Below, piece by piece: positions 1 through 9,409 of a stretch of DNA of 64,000 nt (positions are counted from its first letter, which is position 1; every line of letters starts with the position of its first letter). Source of the DNA: Segetibacter sp. 3557_3 (GTDB lineage Bacteria > Bacteroidota > Bacteroidia > Chitinophagales > Chitinophagaceae); assembly GCF_004354985.1 (NCBI RefSeq), contig NZ_SMSK01000009.1, positions 184,275 to 248,274 of the forward strand. Reading direction: 5' to 3'. The notes below the pieces were generated by a model. That model did not search any database and was not told the DNA's origin. It worked only from the letters and a program-made list of their open reading frames with translations. Position numbers and translations under genes: made by a program.

Positions 1-1119
1 TGGGTAGTCAGCCCCGATGTCATCAACTTTCAACGTATACCTCTGGCGCCAGTCTTTATAATCATTATAAATACCAGTCAAGGTTATTGCATGTTTTTCG
101 TTGAATTTATAATCCAGCCCTACGGTATAGCTCTGCCGGATTCTTTCGATTAGGATTTGTTCCATGCTCAGGTACCTGGGCATAAAATACGTGTTGCCGT
201 CTACCCACTTTGTATCACTCCAGTCACTTGCATGTGTGTTCGAGCCGAGGAACTGGCGATAATAAGAGGCTGAAGCCATTACGCCCAGTCTTTTGTTTTT
301 CAGGTAGCGATTTCCAAACACAAGGTTTCCATTTGCCATGGGTTTGTCGATCATAAAAGAATAACCCGTTCCTGCCGTAAAGGATAGCAATTTGGTATAC
401 GGTGCCTTACGGGTGATCAGGTTAACAACACCTCCTATTGCGTCACCATCCATATCTGGTGTTATGGCTTTGGTAACCTCGACTGTTTGTACCATGTCGG
501 AAGGCACGGCATTGATGTTTACCGAACGGTCATTACCGGTTCCCGACATATTGGTGCCATTGATATTAATGGTGCTTTTAGAAGGGTCTGTTCCCCTTAC
601 GCTGATCAACGATGCTTCGCCCTGGTCGAGTTGCACATAGATGCCCGGTACACGCTTAAGAGCATCGCCGATATTTGGATCGGGAAAACGACCAATCTGG
701 TCTGCTGAAATGATGTTGACGATCCTGTTTGAATTCTTTTGTTGATTTAAGGCTTTTAGTGCTGCGCCGGTGCTTCCGGTCACCACTACTTCTTTAAGGT
801 TGGTGCTGGCTTCGCCATGTAAAACAACGTCCAGGCCTACCGGAGCACCGTTGCTGACAGCAACATCACGTTCAAAGGTTTTAAAACCGATATAGGTAAC
901 AGTAAGTTTATGATTTCCGTTTGGGAGGTTTAGCAATTTGTAGTTACCGGTTACGTCTGAGATCACTCGTTTTGAAAGTGATTTGATTTCGATGCTTGCA
1001 CCGGGAAGGCTTAGGTTGTTGGGATCGATGATCCTACCGGAGATAAGCCCCTGCGAAAATGTTGAAAGCGGCAAGAGGAACAAAATGAATAACCAGGTTA
1101 AGATAGCATTCTTATACAT
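1..1119 (-). CDS. TonB-dependent receptor, N-terminal part (runs off the left edge)
   Basis: This is an outer-membrane receptor that would take up a bound substrate using TonB energy. The 373 codons present begin at an ATG at 1119 and run to the window edge without a stop. Residues 1-23 form a signal peptide. Residues about 25-100 look like the carboxypeptidase-regulatory beta-sandwich found at the front of Bacteroidota receptors. The plug follows at about 115-225, with the motifs FPDPNIGDALKRVPGI and GGVVNLITRKAP, and then the first barrel strands. The style resembles the TIGR01782 receptor group; that placement is from memory. It lies downstream, on the same strand, of a phosphoesterase, a peroxidase and a histidine phosphatase, so a phosphorylated organic substrate is a reasonable guess. 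The substrate cannot be read from the sequence. Confidence 0.93.
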   Translation of the reverse strand, partial: MYKNAILTWLFILFLLPLSTFSQGLISGRIIDPNNLSLPGASIEIKSLSKRVISDVTGNYKLLNLPNGNHKLTVTYIGFKTFERDVAVSNGAPVGLDVVLHGEASTNLKEVVVTGSTGAALKALNQQKNSNRIVNIISADQIGRFPDPNIGDALKRVPGIYVQLDQGEASLISVRGTDPSKSTININGTNMSGTGNDRSVNINAVPSDMVQTVEVTKAITPDMDGDAIGGVVNLITRKAPYTKLLSFTAGTGYSFMIDKPMANGNLVFGNRYLKNKRLGVMASASYYRQFLGSNTHASDWSDTKWVDGNTYFMPRYLSMEQILIERIRQSYTVGLDYKFNEKHAITLTGIYNDYKDWRQRYTLKVDDIGADYP

Positions 1120-1505
1120 AATTGTAGTTTGACTTATAGCGATTTTGAAAATGAGTTTAAGAGGGGCGTGCACGACCTGCACCGGCAACCAGAACGATAG
1201 CGAAGGATGATCTACGATGAGCACCAAAAGTCGGCGCCTGATATTGTCTTATTATTACCGCAGTATTAACGATACAACAAACCTTTTTCTTTAGTGAAGA
1301 GATCTACTTTAGACGTTACCCGATCCTTTCTATTGTAAATCATTATGGTGCGGCTCCACCCTATCGTGTACACATGTCTAATTACCTCAACTAAGAGTTG
1401 AGCAGAATTTTCAGACATAGCTTTCCAGGTCAGCAGGAAACCCATTTTTGAATCTCCTGCTGGCAGCACGAATAATCTTGTTTTTTGAATATGCTGTGTC
1501 GATAC
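1120..1505. other. Gap between receptor and phosphatase genes; no gene supported
   Basis: About 386 bases lie upstream of the receptor start. A 67-codon minus-strand frame at 1266-1469 has no signal peptide, recognisable motif or family resemblance and is not called. The gap presumably holds the receptor promoter, but I see no clear Bacteroidota TTTG / TAnnTTTG pair. Confidence 0.4.
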
Positions 1506-3116
1506 TTATTTTGAAGCGTTCACTTCAAAAACATCCTTTACACAACTAAAGGGATCGTACACTTCGTATACGGTTTTGCCCGCAGGAGCAACAACGTTGA
1601 TGTTTCTGGTTGTTGCGGTGCTTTTGTTCCATTTATAATTACCCACGAAGGAAGCCTTAAGTGTGAGGCTTTGTCCCTTTTTAACCCGCAGGATATGTGT
1701 TTTGTTTACGTTTTTCATCATGGTAAAATGATCCCTTATCTGACCGTCGGCGCTGATGAATTTGAGGTCAAGCCGATTGTCTTCCACTTCTACCATAGAA
1801 GCTCCGCCAAGGTTGTTGAAAGAATAAAACATGGCATCATGGGGATAGGTTTCCTGGTGTCCGCCCTGTGCTCCCGCCGAGCCCGTAACCACATAAACAG
1901 TGCCTTTATTATTTGCCGAATCCTTGATGTAAGGACAACCGTTTTTGCTTCCATCGTAAAGTGCGGTTGATGTACTCAGGTTATGCTTTTCTTCGCTAAA
2001 GCTTGCTTCCATGCCGAAATGATTGTTCATTAGTTTAGACCTTTCGTAAACATGGCTATGCCCACATAATACCAAGTCGACCCCGTAACGCTCAAGTATG
2101 CGGATAAAGTTTTCCCTGATTTTTACAAGCTCTGTTTCCCGGTCTGAATTGTGAGAACCCATCGTGTATGGGGGATGATGCCAATAAGCAATCACCCACT
2201 TGCTGCTCCGGTTTTCAATTGCTTCAAGGTCCTTTTTGATCCATTGAACCTGTGCACCCAAGGTGTCCGACATCCGGGTTATGTTGTCTTCTTTACCATA
2301 AGAGTCAAGGGATAAAAAATGCGCATTGCCGATATCGAATGCGTAAAAAGCCTGCGTATTTGATGCAACACCACCCGCTTCGCCCTGGGTAGGCATGGAA
2401 AAGTTTTGGTAATAGGCAATATCGTGCGACGCTTGTGCCGACGATTTAAACCGGTACAGATCATTGTAATCATGATTGCCCGGTGCAGGGAATAACGGGT
2501 ACTTGCGCAACAGATTATCCTTGTAAACATTAAAGAATTTTTGCTGAAACTCGGGGTCTGTACCGCTCGAATATGCGTTGTCGCCAAGCAGGATCCAGGA
2601 GTCCATGTGCTTGTCGCCAAGGTACTTTATCACCTGGTCCCTTACATTGCGCTGGTTGGTTGAGTTGTTCCCGCAATCGCCGAAAACACCGATCCGGTAG
2701 GACCCTGTTGCACCCGGTGCAGGTAAGGTTACAAAGTAATTTTCAGCACCTGATTGTAAGGTATCGCCCATTCCGCCACCAATGCCATAGTAGTATTTGG
2801 TGTGTGGCGACAAACCGGTTAACAGCACTTTATGTTCAAAGGTCAAAGACGTATCCTCCGCAAGCAGATCTAGTTGCCCAGGCGCAGCGCCATAATTAAC
2901 AACACTGCGGGTAAGCGCATCAGTTCTCCACCGCACCATGATACTTTCGCTCGTCGCAACCTGCAAATAGGGTCCTCTTAGTAAGCCCGCGGTAACTGTT
3001 GGCTTCCGTTCCGCCTGGGGTACTTTTACCTTTTTGGGTGCTGATGTATCCTGTGCTATTCCCGGTGCAGATGCGACTGCTCCCATGATGATCATCAACA
3101 CTAATAACCTTTTCAT
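1506..3116 (-). CDS. Secreted purple-acid-phosphatase-like metallophosphoesterase
   Basis: This is a calcineurin-fold phosphoesterase that hydrolyses phosphomonoesters outside the cytoplasm with a two-metal centre. It has 536 residues. A signal peptide covers residues 1-21. A fibronectin-like purple-acid-phosphatase N-domain follows (LRGPYLQVATSESIMVRW). The catalytic domain then shows all the metal and active-site motifs in order: GVFGDCG, LLGDNAY, PGNHDY, YWHHPPY and CGHSHVYER. The C-terminal 70 residues are a separate beta-rich tail (VKKGQSLTLKAS...) of the kind seen on secreted Bacteroidota enzymes. It is on the same strand as the receptor downstream and the peroxidase and histidine phosphatase upstream, but gaps of 246 and 386 bases argue against one tight operon. 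Substrate specificity is unknown. Confidence 0.92.
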   Translation of the reverse strand: MKRLLVLMIIMGAVASAPGIAQDTSAPKKVKVPQAERKPTVTAGLLRGPYLQVATSESIMVRWRTDALTRSVVNYGAAPGQLDLLAEDTSLTFEHKVLLTGLSPHTKYYYGIGGGMGDTLQSGAENYFVTLPAPGATGSYRIGVFGDCGNNSTNQRNVRDQVIKYLGDKHMDSWILLGDNAYSSGTDPEFQQKFFNVYKDNLLRKYPLFPAPGNHDYNDLYRFKSSAQASHDIAYYQNFSMPTQGEAGGVASNTQAFYAFDIGNAHFLSLDSYGKEDNITRMSDTLGAQVQWIKKDLEAIENRSSKWVIAYWHHPPYTMGSHNSDRETELVKIRENFIRILERYGVDLVLCGHSHVYERSKLMNNHFGMEASFSEEKHNLSTSTALYDGSKNGCPYIKDSANNKGTVYVVTGSAGAQGGHQETYPHDAMFYSFNNLGGASMVEVEDNRLDLKFISADGQIRDHFTMMKNVNKTHILRVKKGQSLTLKASFVGNYKWNKSTATTRNINVVAPAGKTVYEVYDPFSCVKDVFEVNASK

Positions 3117-3362
3117 TATAAACGTTTGTTTTATTGTTGAACTTGAAAATGAGCAAGTCTTTTAACTGCCCTATTTAACTAACCGGCGAGCCTTTCGTAG
3201 CGTCTATACCGTAAAAAAAATTGATGGAAGAAAGTTTTTCGATTGTGCTATAAAAGCTAAATGAAGATGATAGTAATCCCTGGAAATTTTTACAAATGAA
3301 ATGCATATCCCATCCTCCTGATGCATTCCTGCGTTAAGTAATCTTTATGCATTGTGCCTGCT

Positions 3363-5192
3363 TTATTCTATCGGCAATTCGATGGTATCGGTTAACGATT
3401 CAATAAACTGGATGATATTCTCCATTTCTTGACTGGTGAGGTTCAGGGGCAATGGCGATAGTGTTTGATTCCCAATGTTCAACCCAATGCCTTTTCCACC
3501 GCCTTTATTGTAAAAGTCCAACACTTGTTCCAGGCTACTGAATGATCCATTGTGCATATACGGGCCAGTGACAGCAGCGTTGCGGATTGTGGGGGTTTTA
3601 AAAGCACCCTGATAAAACGAAATGGGAACAGTATTGTATCGTCCGCTATCCGTATCTGGTTGTGGTTTGTCGAAGTTTGCGGTACGCGGGGTTCCAATTA
3701 CTTCAATTTCGGTTTTGTTGTACGCTGGTGGCATTAGCCCGTTAAACAGCGGTGCAAAGTGACAGGTGCCGCATTGCGCCTTACCCATAAAAAGATTGAA
3801 GCCATTTATTTGCGCATCACTCATGGCCGTCCTGTCTCCCTGGAGATATTTGTCGAAGGCGGAGTTGCGCGGATTTAACGTCTGTACAAATGCAGCAATG
3901 GCTGTTGCAACTTCCCCTGTTGTTATCTGGCCCTTTACTGCTTTCGGAAAAGCACGGTTGAATAGCACTTTGTAATCCTTGTCCTGCTCAAGGCTTGTAA
4001 TCATCTTCGTTTCATCACCATTCATTTCATCAGGATTTAGCAGTACAGACCTGATTTGTTCGTCAAGGGTTTTTGCGCGACCCTCCCAGAATTGTTCATA
4101 TTGATAAGCCGAATAAAGCAAGGTTGGGGCATTTCTTTTAAGGTTGGAGTGGCCGTTAAAAGCAAGGCTTGTTGGCAAACCATCAGCAAAATGTTTCGCA
4201 GGGTTATGACAGGTTGCACAACTGATCTTGTTGTTGCCGGATAGTAAGGTTTCAAAGAACAATTTTCTACCCAAACCAATCATGTCCTTACTGGCTTCCT
4301 GCTTACCACCAAATGCACTGATATGAATCGCATCAGTACTAAACAGGTTGGCCGAAAGGTTATTCACAATACTGTCTGCAGTACTCAATTGTAGTTTCAA
4401 ATCACGTATTAAAAGGCGCAGCGAGCGCTGGAGTGGCAAGGCATAATCCGTCAGGAAAGCCAGCCTGTTGAACCTATCAAAGTCGTTATGATTTGTAAGG
4501 TATTGCAGGCTACCAGCCAGGTAATACTTTACGCTGTCGCCGCCTGCCGCTAAACCGAGGTACGGCTGCAATACCGCGGCTACCCCGGTCATTGCGGCAT
4601 ACGACTCTTCAATCCCGGACTTTAGCCGGGGTGCGTCAAATCCCGTGATACCAAGTGTATAAATGCGAATGAGTTCAACATCTATGCTCTGCAGGATCCC
4701 GGCGTCGTTAGTGTTGAAATTGAACAGCAGCGATTGTATATCGCTTGCTGAAGAACTAATCACTTCAACATCTTCAAGTAGTTGTTGTTTCAGTAATGCC
4801 GAAGCAGGTTCATAGAGTATGGATTCAATCACCTGCAAACCTGTGGGTGTTTCCCACTCCATAAAAGGCTCCTCCACTTCAACTTCGGGCGAACCATTGT
4901 ATAGTATGGCAGAACTTGGGAAGAAATAAGCCAGGAAAAATTCAATCTTTTTATAGGACAGCCGGCATAAACGCAGTTCAGCCCTGGCCCTGGTTAACGT
5001 CGCAGAATCGCTGGTGTCTATAGCGACAATTGCATCTTTAAGCCCCTTTACGGTTTCTGAAAACTTTTTTGCCTCAACTCTAAAATAAGGGACCATCGTT
5101 TCATAGCCGACCGGAGCGCCCGAAGGTGCTTTCAGGCTAACCAGCACTGTGCAGCAGAAAGCCAGGACCAGGATACTAATTATAGAGCGCAT
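3363..5192 (-). CDS. Di-heme cytochrome c peroxidase (MauG/CcpA family) with imelysin-like N-terminal domain
   Basis: The C-terminal half is a periplasmic bacterial di-heme peroxidase. Heme-binding motifs CATCH (near residue 325) and CGTCH (near residue 475) sit in typical contexts, with the late family signature FKTPTIRNAAVTGPYMHNGSF. The first 290 residues are a helical domain (CRLSYKKIEFFLAYFFPS, ... PTGLQVIESILYE) resembling imelysin-like regions that precede such peroxidases in Bacteroidota. A signal peptide is present at residues 1-20. The total of 609 residues is about twice a plain CcpA, and the extra length is the helical domain. It lies 87 bases downstream of the histidine phosphatase on the same strand, so co-transcription is plausible. 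The role could be peroxide reduction or a MauG-like oxidation of another protein or ligand; the sequence does not decide. Confidence 0.9.
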   Translation of the reverse strand: MRSIISILVLAFCCTVLVSLKAPSGAPVGYETMVPYFRVEAKKFSETVKGLKDAIVAIDTSDSATLTRARAELRLCRLSYKKIEFFLAYFFPSSAILYNGSPEVEVEEPFMEWETPTGLQVIESILYEPASALLKQQLLEDVEVISSSASDIQSLLFNFNTNDAGILQSIDVELIRIYTLGITGFDAPRLKSGIEESYAAMTGVAAVLQPYLGLAAGGDSVKYYLAGSLQYLTNHNDFDRFNRLAFLTDYALPLQRSLRLLIRDLKLQLSTADSIVNNLSANLFSTDAIHISAFGGKQEASKDMIGLGRKLFFETLLSGNNKISCATCHNPAKHFADGLPTSLAFNGHSNLKRNAPTLLYSAYQYEQFWEGRAKTLDEQIRSVLLNPDEMNGDETKMITSLEQDKDYKVLFNRAFPKAVKGQITTGEVATAIAAFVQTLNPRNSAFDKYLQGDRTAMSDAQINGFNLFMGKAQCGTCHFAPLFNGLMPPAYNKTEIEVIGTPRTANFDKPQPDTDSGRYNTVPISFYQGAFKTPTIRNAAVTGPYMHNGSFSSLEQVLDFYNKGGGKGIGLNIGNQTLSPLPLNLTSQEMENIIQFIESLTDTIELPIE

Positions 5193-5278
5193 GATTTAAA
5201 AAGGTTGAACCCGGGCGATGCTGATGAGGTTACGATTGTTGAAGGCATTAAAATGACCCTACGATGTAGGTACAAGTG

Positions 5279-6622
5279 CTATTGTAAGTTGAATAAAAAG
5301 GCTTTCATGTCAGCATCCGGGTTGGTCTGGTAAGCCGCTAATTTGTTGATGTAATATGCCCGAACCGCATTCCAACGGTAGTATGGAAACGTATCGGTGT
5401 CAAGTCCATCTATCCCAACTTCGCTTTCATTTAAAAGAAATTTGATCAGGTATTGCTGACTATTTTTTTGTTTGTAAAGGATCCATTGAATGTTGGCACT
5501 TAGCGGAATTATATTAGCGGGTTGCCAAACCGAATCAATTTGTTGATGATGGGCCGCCACTGCTGAAGCACCCTTTAGCGAAAGCAATGCTGCGAAAGGA
5601 GATATCGCTTCTGCATGGCTAAATCGTAAGGCAGCTACGTTTTTACCCGTATTGATGTATTCATCTGTCGACCTGATAAAATCTGCTAACAATGGAACGG
5701 CGATTTTTACCTGTATTCCGTTAAGGTCGAGCCCCGGCCCCTTGGTGAAATAATCTTTTGCGGCGTCGAGCCGGGCTAATATATCCAGTTCCGTACAGGT
5801 AAAAAAAGAGAGGAAGTCCAGCGCTCTTGTTTGCGCGTTATAAATTTTGGCTTCTGCTGATACCGACGGAACAATCATTGCAAAACCGTAAACATCATCG
5901 GTGAATTTTGTAGAATTGATTTTGTGAGCGGACAAAAAAGTTGCATCGAACATCTTGCCTGTAAAAGCTCTACTGATCTGCAGAAACGCATATTCGTTTT
6001 CAAGTTCCGACAATGCAGACACCCAATTACCTTCATCGGCATAGCGGGTATATGCAGGCGACAGGTCGTAAAAACGAAGGTGTTCATCATCTGTGTCAAT
6101 CCTGAAAGCCTTTGTTGATGGCGCCTTCTTTTTGAGGCCCGAAACAAATGCATTTGCACTTTGCAGTGTTCTTACCTTATTGGTCACGGCAATGGTTACA
6201 GAATAGTCTTTTTTAGAAAATAGTTCCGGGTAGTTGGTTACCATTCTTGCACCAATATCATGTTGCTCTTTTCGGCCCAGCATCGATATATTGTTAACAC
6301 GACCATTTTCGATTTGGTCTAAACGATCCACCATCTTAAACAGCAACGTTCCGTCGGGTGTGAGCGCCCCCAGGCTGTCCGCCTTTCGCAATATATCGTA
6401 AGCATAGGTCGTCTTTACGGCTTTGGTAAGGTGCCGGGCACCATGCCTGCCAACATAGTTTATAAAAGCGGCTTTGTAATCTTTAGGAGGTTGCGCGTAT
6501 ACTTTTTGTTGCGGAGTGTACAGGGTTTTCGTGCCATACGATAGGTTGGCACAAGGCTGGCACACACAAGAGGCAGATTTAAAAAATGCGATAAGAAGCA
6601 GCCAGCGGGTATAGTTCAACAC
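5279..6622 (-). CDS. Secreted histidine phosphatase of the MINPP type, candidate phytase
   Basis: This is a clade-2 histidine phosphatase. The N-terminus has a signal-peptide-like hydrophobic stretch (residues 4-20) and then the phosphohistidine motif RHGARH near residue 60. The proton-donor motif is HAE (FSHAEAISPFAALL, near residue 335) rather than the HD of E. coli AppA. HAE is the hallmark of multiple-inositol-polyphosphate phosphatases. At 447 residues it has the usual length for the family. Known members remove phosphates stepwise from phytate and other inositol phosphates. It lies first in a minus-strand run with the di-heme peroxidase, a purple-acid-phosphatase-like enzyme and a TonB receptor, which together suggest scavenging of organic phosphate. 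Activity on phytate is inferred from family membership. Confidence 0.88.
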   Translation of the reverse strand: MLNYTRWLLLIAFFKSASCVCQPCANLSYGTKTLYTPQQKVYAQPPKDYKAAFINYVGRHGARHLTKAVKTTYAYDILRKADSLGALTPDGTLLFKMVDRLDQIENGRVNNISMLGRKEQHDIGARMVTNYPELFSKKDYSVTIAVTNKVRTLQSANAFVSGLKKKAPSTKAFRIDTDDEHLRFYDLSPAYTRYADEGNWVSALSELENEYAFLQISRAFTGKMFDATFLSAHKINSTKFTDDVYGFAMIVPSVSAEAKIYNAQTRALDFLSFFTCTELDILARLDAAKDYFTKGPGLDLNGIQVKIAVPLLADFIRSTDEYINTGKNVAALRFSHAEAISPFAALLSLKGASAVAAHHQQIDSVWQPANIIPLSANIQWILYKQKNSQQYLIKFLLNESEVGIDGLDTDTFPYYRWNAVRAYYINKLAAYQTNPDADMKAFLFNLQ

Positions 6623-6951
6623 AATGTTGTTTGAAAGGGTTTTTACCGGGGGAATTATGAGATACCATTTATCCGTAACGATGAGGAGCCAAAGTAATGT
6701 AGATTAGGAGAACAAGCAGCATTAAGTAAATGTTATGTGCACCTGCATAGATTAAGCCTTTGATTCAAAACCTGCGTTTTGCTGTGCTTTTTTTGACTCC
6801 GGAAGGTGATGTATAATGAGGCATTCTTGGCCGCCCGGCTGCGCCAGCCGGCGGGGCTCCGTTCAATCATTGCCACACAGAGGAGGCAAGTTCCCCTTCC
6901 GCAAAATAGCAGATACTTTTTTAGGCTGAACAACCCTGTACGAAAGAGCCC
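6623..6951. other. Gap upstream of the histidine phosphatase; holds a short GC-rich palindrome
   Basis: No gene is supported in these 329 bases. A 66-codon minus-strand frame crosses the palindrome and has no protein-like features. The region contains the short dispersed palindrome described separately at 6833-6857. Confidence 0.5.
6833..6857. repeat. Short palindromic repeat, copy 1
   Basis: ccggctg (6835-6841), a cgc loop and cagccgg (6845-6851) form a perfect 7 bp hairpin in AT-richer intergenic DNA. The run cgcccggctgcgccag is repeated in the gap after ccoNO near 44670, so this is a small dispersed REP-like palindrome rather than a gene-specific terminator. There is no T-tract. Confidence 0.6.
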
Positions 6952-7290
6952 TCAATTACTAACCTGCTTGTCTTTGAAGGCCGGTTCACCTGAATGTGCG
7001 ATTAGCCCAATGGCGCGCAGGAGCACACCAAATATGAAGATAGATACCAGGCAGGATACAAAGCCATCAACAGAAAACACAGAGAAAGCGGCATAGAATA
7101 CCACGATTGCCGTGATAGATGTATTAAACGCATTTTGCTTTTCAAGATTAAAAGCGTTGATACCGGAAAAGCGGATAAACAGCAGTAAAGCAAGCAAAAT
7201 CACGGATATCCGAACGGTGATTTGCAGCCCGTTTAGTTCGATAGAACTACCTATATATTGATTGTACAATTCAAAAAAAAGTGCTTTCAT
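6952..7290 (-). CDS. Small membrane protein resembling the N-terminal half of YetF/DUF421 proteins
   Basis: The 112 residues contain three predicted membrane segments (about 29-45, 58-75 and 78-95). The stretch ISVILLALLLFIRFSGINAFNL followed by NAFNTSITAIVVF resembles the start of DUF421/YetF proteins, where a conserved small-residue and glycine motif is followed by an F-D-x-x region. The usual cytoplasmic C-terminal domain is absent, so it is either a short family variant or a truncated copy. It is isolated, with gaps on both sides. Its function is unknown; the family assignment is moderate, while the coding call is supported by membrane-protein composition and a clean ATG. Confidence 0.55.
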   Translation of the reverse strand: MKALFFELYNQYIGSSIELNGLQITVRISVILLALLLFIRFSGINAFNLEKQNAFNTSITAIVVFYAAFSVFSVDGFVSCLVSIFIFGVLLRAIGLIAHSGEPAFKDKQVSN

Positions 7291-7944
7291 AGAACGGTAA
7301 TTTTAGCGATGCAGAAAACGATTAGGAATTCTGCCCGTATGCATTATGACTTAGGTGTGAATGAATGCAAATATTGGCGGGTTGCATTAACCTATTGTCA
7401 ACACTGCATTAAGTCAATATTATGCTTACGAAAATTGTAATAGTCACCTTGTTAGCGCAAGGCAGTTCATGTAAGCTTATCAAACATAAAGGGACGGTGC
7501 AAATAAAACCAGCGTTCAGCAAAGCGTTGCCGTACAAGCGAGCGTGGCAAGGATGCCCGGAAGCAGAGTAAAGCCGGTCACCAAAAAAATATTGTTGGTC
7601 GACAATGTTAAGATAGCACCTCGCATAACCCATTAAATGTGCTAGTACAACCATGGGCAAATGCGAATCATACCACCTACCCTTGTTTGAATGCGCCACC
7701 GGCTTTGCAGTATACACTAACCTCGTTTACCTGGATGAAGGATGGTACTGATAAGTGAACATGCCTTGCATGCAGATCGGGGGTCGTAAATGGCCATCGC
7801 ACCGCTCAGTTCAGAAGCCTCACGGAAGCGGTAGAATGAAAGCGGGAAAACTACCTTTAACAATACGACAATCCAACAACAAGAGCACATTTAGCATAGG
7901 TTTGCAAGGTCAAATAAGATCAACTTATCCATAAAGTAAGCTAT
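7291..7944. other. Long gap without a supported gene
   Basis: About 650 bases. A 102-codon minus-strand frame (7409-7717) is open but is rich in Cys, His and Tyr, has no domain or signal peptide, and does not look like a protein. Nothing else is evident. Confidence 0.45.
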
Positions 7945-8181
7945 ATGAAAATCGTCGTCATGTGTTTTGCAGTGCTAATGGCAGTCTCGCATACAACGTT
8001 TGCGCAGGCAAAGCAAAAAGCGCCAAAGGAAAATAAAGAAAGCAAGTCGCCTACAAAGTATACCTGCGAAATGGACCCTGATGTGGTAAAAAGCAAACCC
8101 GGCAAATGCACCAAATGTGGGATGACACTGGTTGCCGTGAAAACGAAGAAAGCGGCTGAAAAAACAGCCCCAAAAATGTAG
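7945..8181 (+). CDS. Secreted heavy-metal-binding-domain protein
   Basis: A 78-residue exported protein. Residues 1-20 are a signal peptide ending in TTFAQ, followed by a Lys-rich linker. A single heavy-metal-binding domain then begins YTCEMDPDVV and continues SKPGKCTKCGMTLV. This is the same small motif (YTCPMHPEV...PGKCPKCGM.L) seen at the N-termini of copper ATPases and in efflux adaptor proteins. The cysteines are ligand candidates: one in YTC and two in CTKC. The protein probably binds Cu, Zn or another soft metal in the periplasm. The tail is again Lys-rich. The neighbours are not metal genes; the closest metal system in the window is the ccoI ATPase over 30 kb away. The role is inferred. 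Confidence 0.85.
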   Translation: MKIVVMCFAVLMAVSHTTFAQAKQKAPKENKESKSPTKYTCEMDPDVVKSKPGKCTKCGMTLVAVKTKKAAEKTAPKM

Positions 8182-8593
8182 GCCATTCCCCATCCGGGTT
8201 GCTTAAATGGGTTTATTGAGGAACTCCTGTTCCGGGATTGGGGTATATGCAAGCATTTAATTGATTTACCTTCTTCGCACAGCATTGTGTGCGTTTTCGC
8301 GCGGGGTAATGTGTGCACTTACACATATAACGGGGAACACATGTGATTAATTTAACGCGCAACGGCACAATAAATATTATCAAAAAAGGAAATGTTCTTC
8401 TAGTCACAAATGGTTCTGCGCCGATTATTTAACAGTGGTAGTCATTAATATAGACTACCTTAGATTGATCACTCCGAAATTACCTTTCTTATTCCTGTCA
8501 CCAGCTTTACCTGGAATCAATTAGCATTAAATTATTACTGAAGTAGTCATTTCGATTACACTTTAGATTCCATCATAGTGTCAATTTATAATT
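8182..8593. other. Gap without a supported gene
   Basis: About 410 AT-rich bases between two small secreted-protein genes. I see partial inverted repeats (for example tgtgtgcacttacaca near 8310-8326) but no gene and no convincing terminator. The promoter of the following gene should lie here. Confidence 0.4.
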
Positions 8594-9073
8594 ATGAAAA
8601 AGTTTATTCTATTATCTACCCTGTTATTGGTTTTATCAGGTTCCGTAACGTACGCTCAAAAATATAAAAACGGTTCTGACACCGTAAAGCTCAATAAAGA
8701 ACTGGTGAAAGTGCATAACGACATTGCAGAGCTTACTTCTGAACTAACCATTGCCCGGAACAACTTGCCGGCTATTCAATCCAAAGCCAGCAGCGCGGGG
8801 ACAGATGCACAGGATGCAGCAGTCTCCAGCAGCGACCAGGCATCAAATGCCGTTCACGGGAGTGTAAAAGATGCAAGAAAAGCCAAGCGGAAGGCGAAAA
8901 ACGCGCTTGGTGAAGCTAAGGATGCAAGATCGGCAAACAACAATGTTGACGACCAAATTAAAAAGATTGCAAAACTCACCACGCAATTGGATAAAAAGAC
9001 CCAGCGGTTGAAAGAGCTCGAAACCATTCGCACCGCTATTAATGCACAGATCTCCGCCCAGGTACAGCAATAA
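8594..9073 (+). CDS. Secreted coiled-coil protein of unknown function
   Basis: A 159-residue protein with a clear signal peptide (residues 1-21, ending VTYAQ). The rest is highly charged and Ala/Lys/Gln-rich. Two helical stretches are predicted to form coiled coils: about 30-60 (KLNKELVKVHNDIAELTSEL) and about 115-155 (DDQIKKIAKLTTQLDKKTQRL). They flank a low-complexity Ala/Ser/Asp segment. I recognise no catalytic motif or named family. The organisation suggests a periplasmic or envelope structural or stress-type protein. It stands alone between long gaps. Confidence 0.7.
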   Translation: MKKFILLSTLLLVLSGSVTYAQKYKNGSDTVKLNKELVKVHNDIAELTSELTIARNNLPAIQSKASSAGTDAQDAAVSSSDQASNAVHGSVKDARKAKRKAKNALGEAKDARSANNNVDDQIKKIAKLTTQLDKKTQRLKELETIRTAINAQISAQVQQ

Positions 9074-9409
9074 TTAAATCTTTATCAGCAGTTCACCAGG
9101 TGAAGTACTTCATTTTGACTGTAATTAAGAAATTCGATCGATGTTCTCTTTCCAGCAGAACGAGAGCTATAGCAATGGTATTCTTGTGTCCCTTCTATTT
9201 TGATTGGGTGAATACTCGAAATGTGTAACATTTATTTTCCTCTCATACAAATTTGGCTCTTCTAACTATCGACTGATATGCCTGATAAAACACCCGAAAT
9301 TCAGGATTAAGGAAAGCTTGGCCCATAATCTTTGTCCAATGCGATCGACCTCCGTGTTTTAAGCTCAATAATACATTCATTAGTGGCATCGGGTGCTAAG
9401 CAGGTGTCC
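9074..9409. other. Gap between convergent genes
   Basis: About 335 bases between the stop of the coiled-coil protein and the stop of the dockerin-like protein. Short hairpins such as ttcacc/aggtgaa near 9090 could help termination, but there is no strong T-tract. No gene is seen. Confidence 0.4.

Noticed and set aside
1266..1469. 67-codon minus-strand open frame upstream of the receptor
   Set aside because: No features beyond an open frame and no coding signal.
7409..7717. 102-codon minus-strand open frame
   Set aside because: No signal, domain or typical composition; it lies in a gap.
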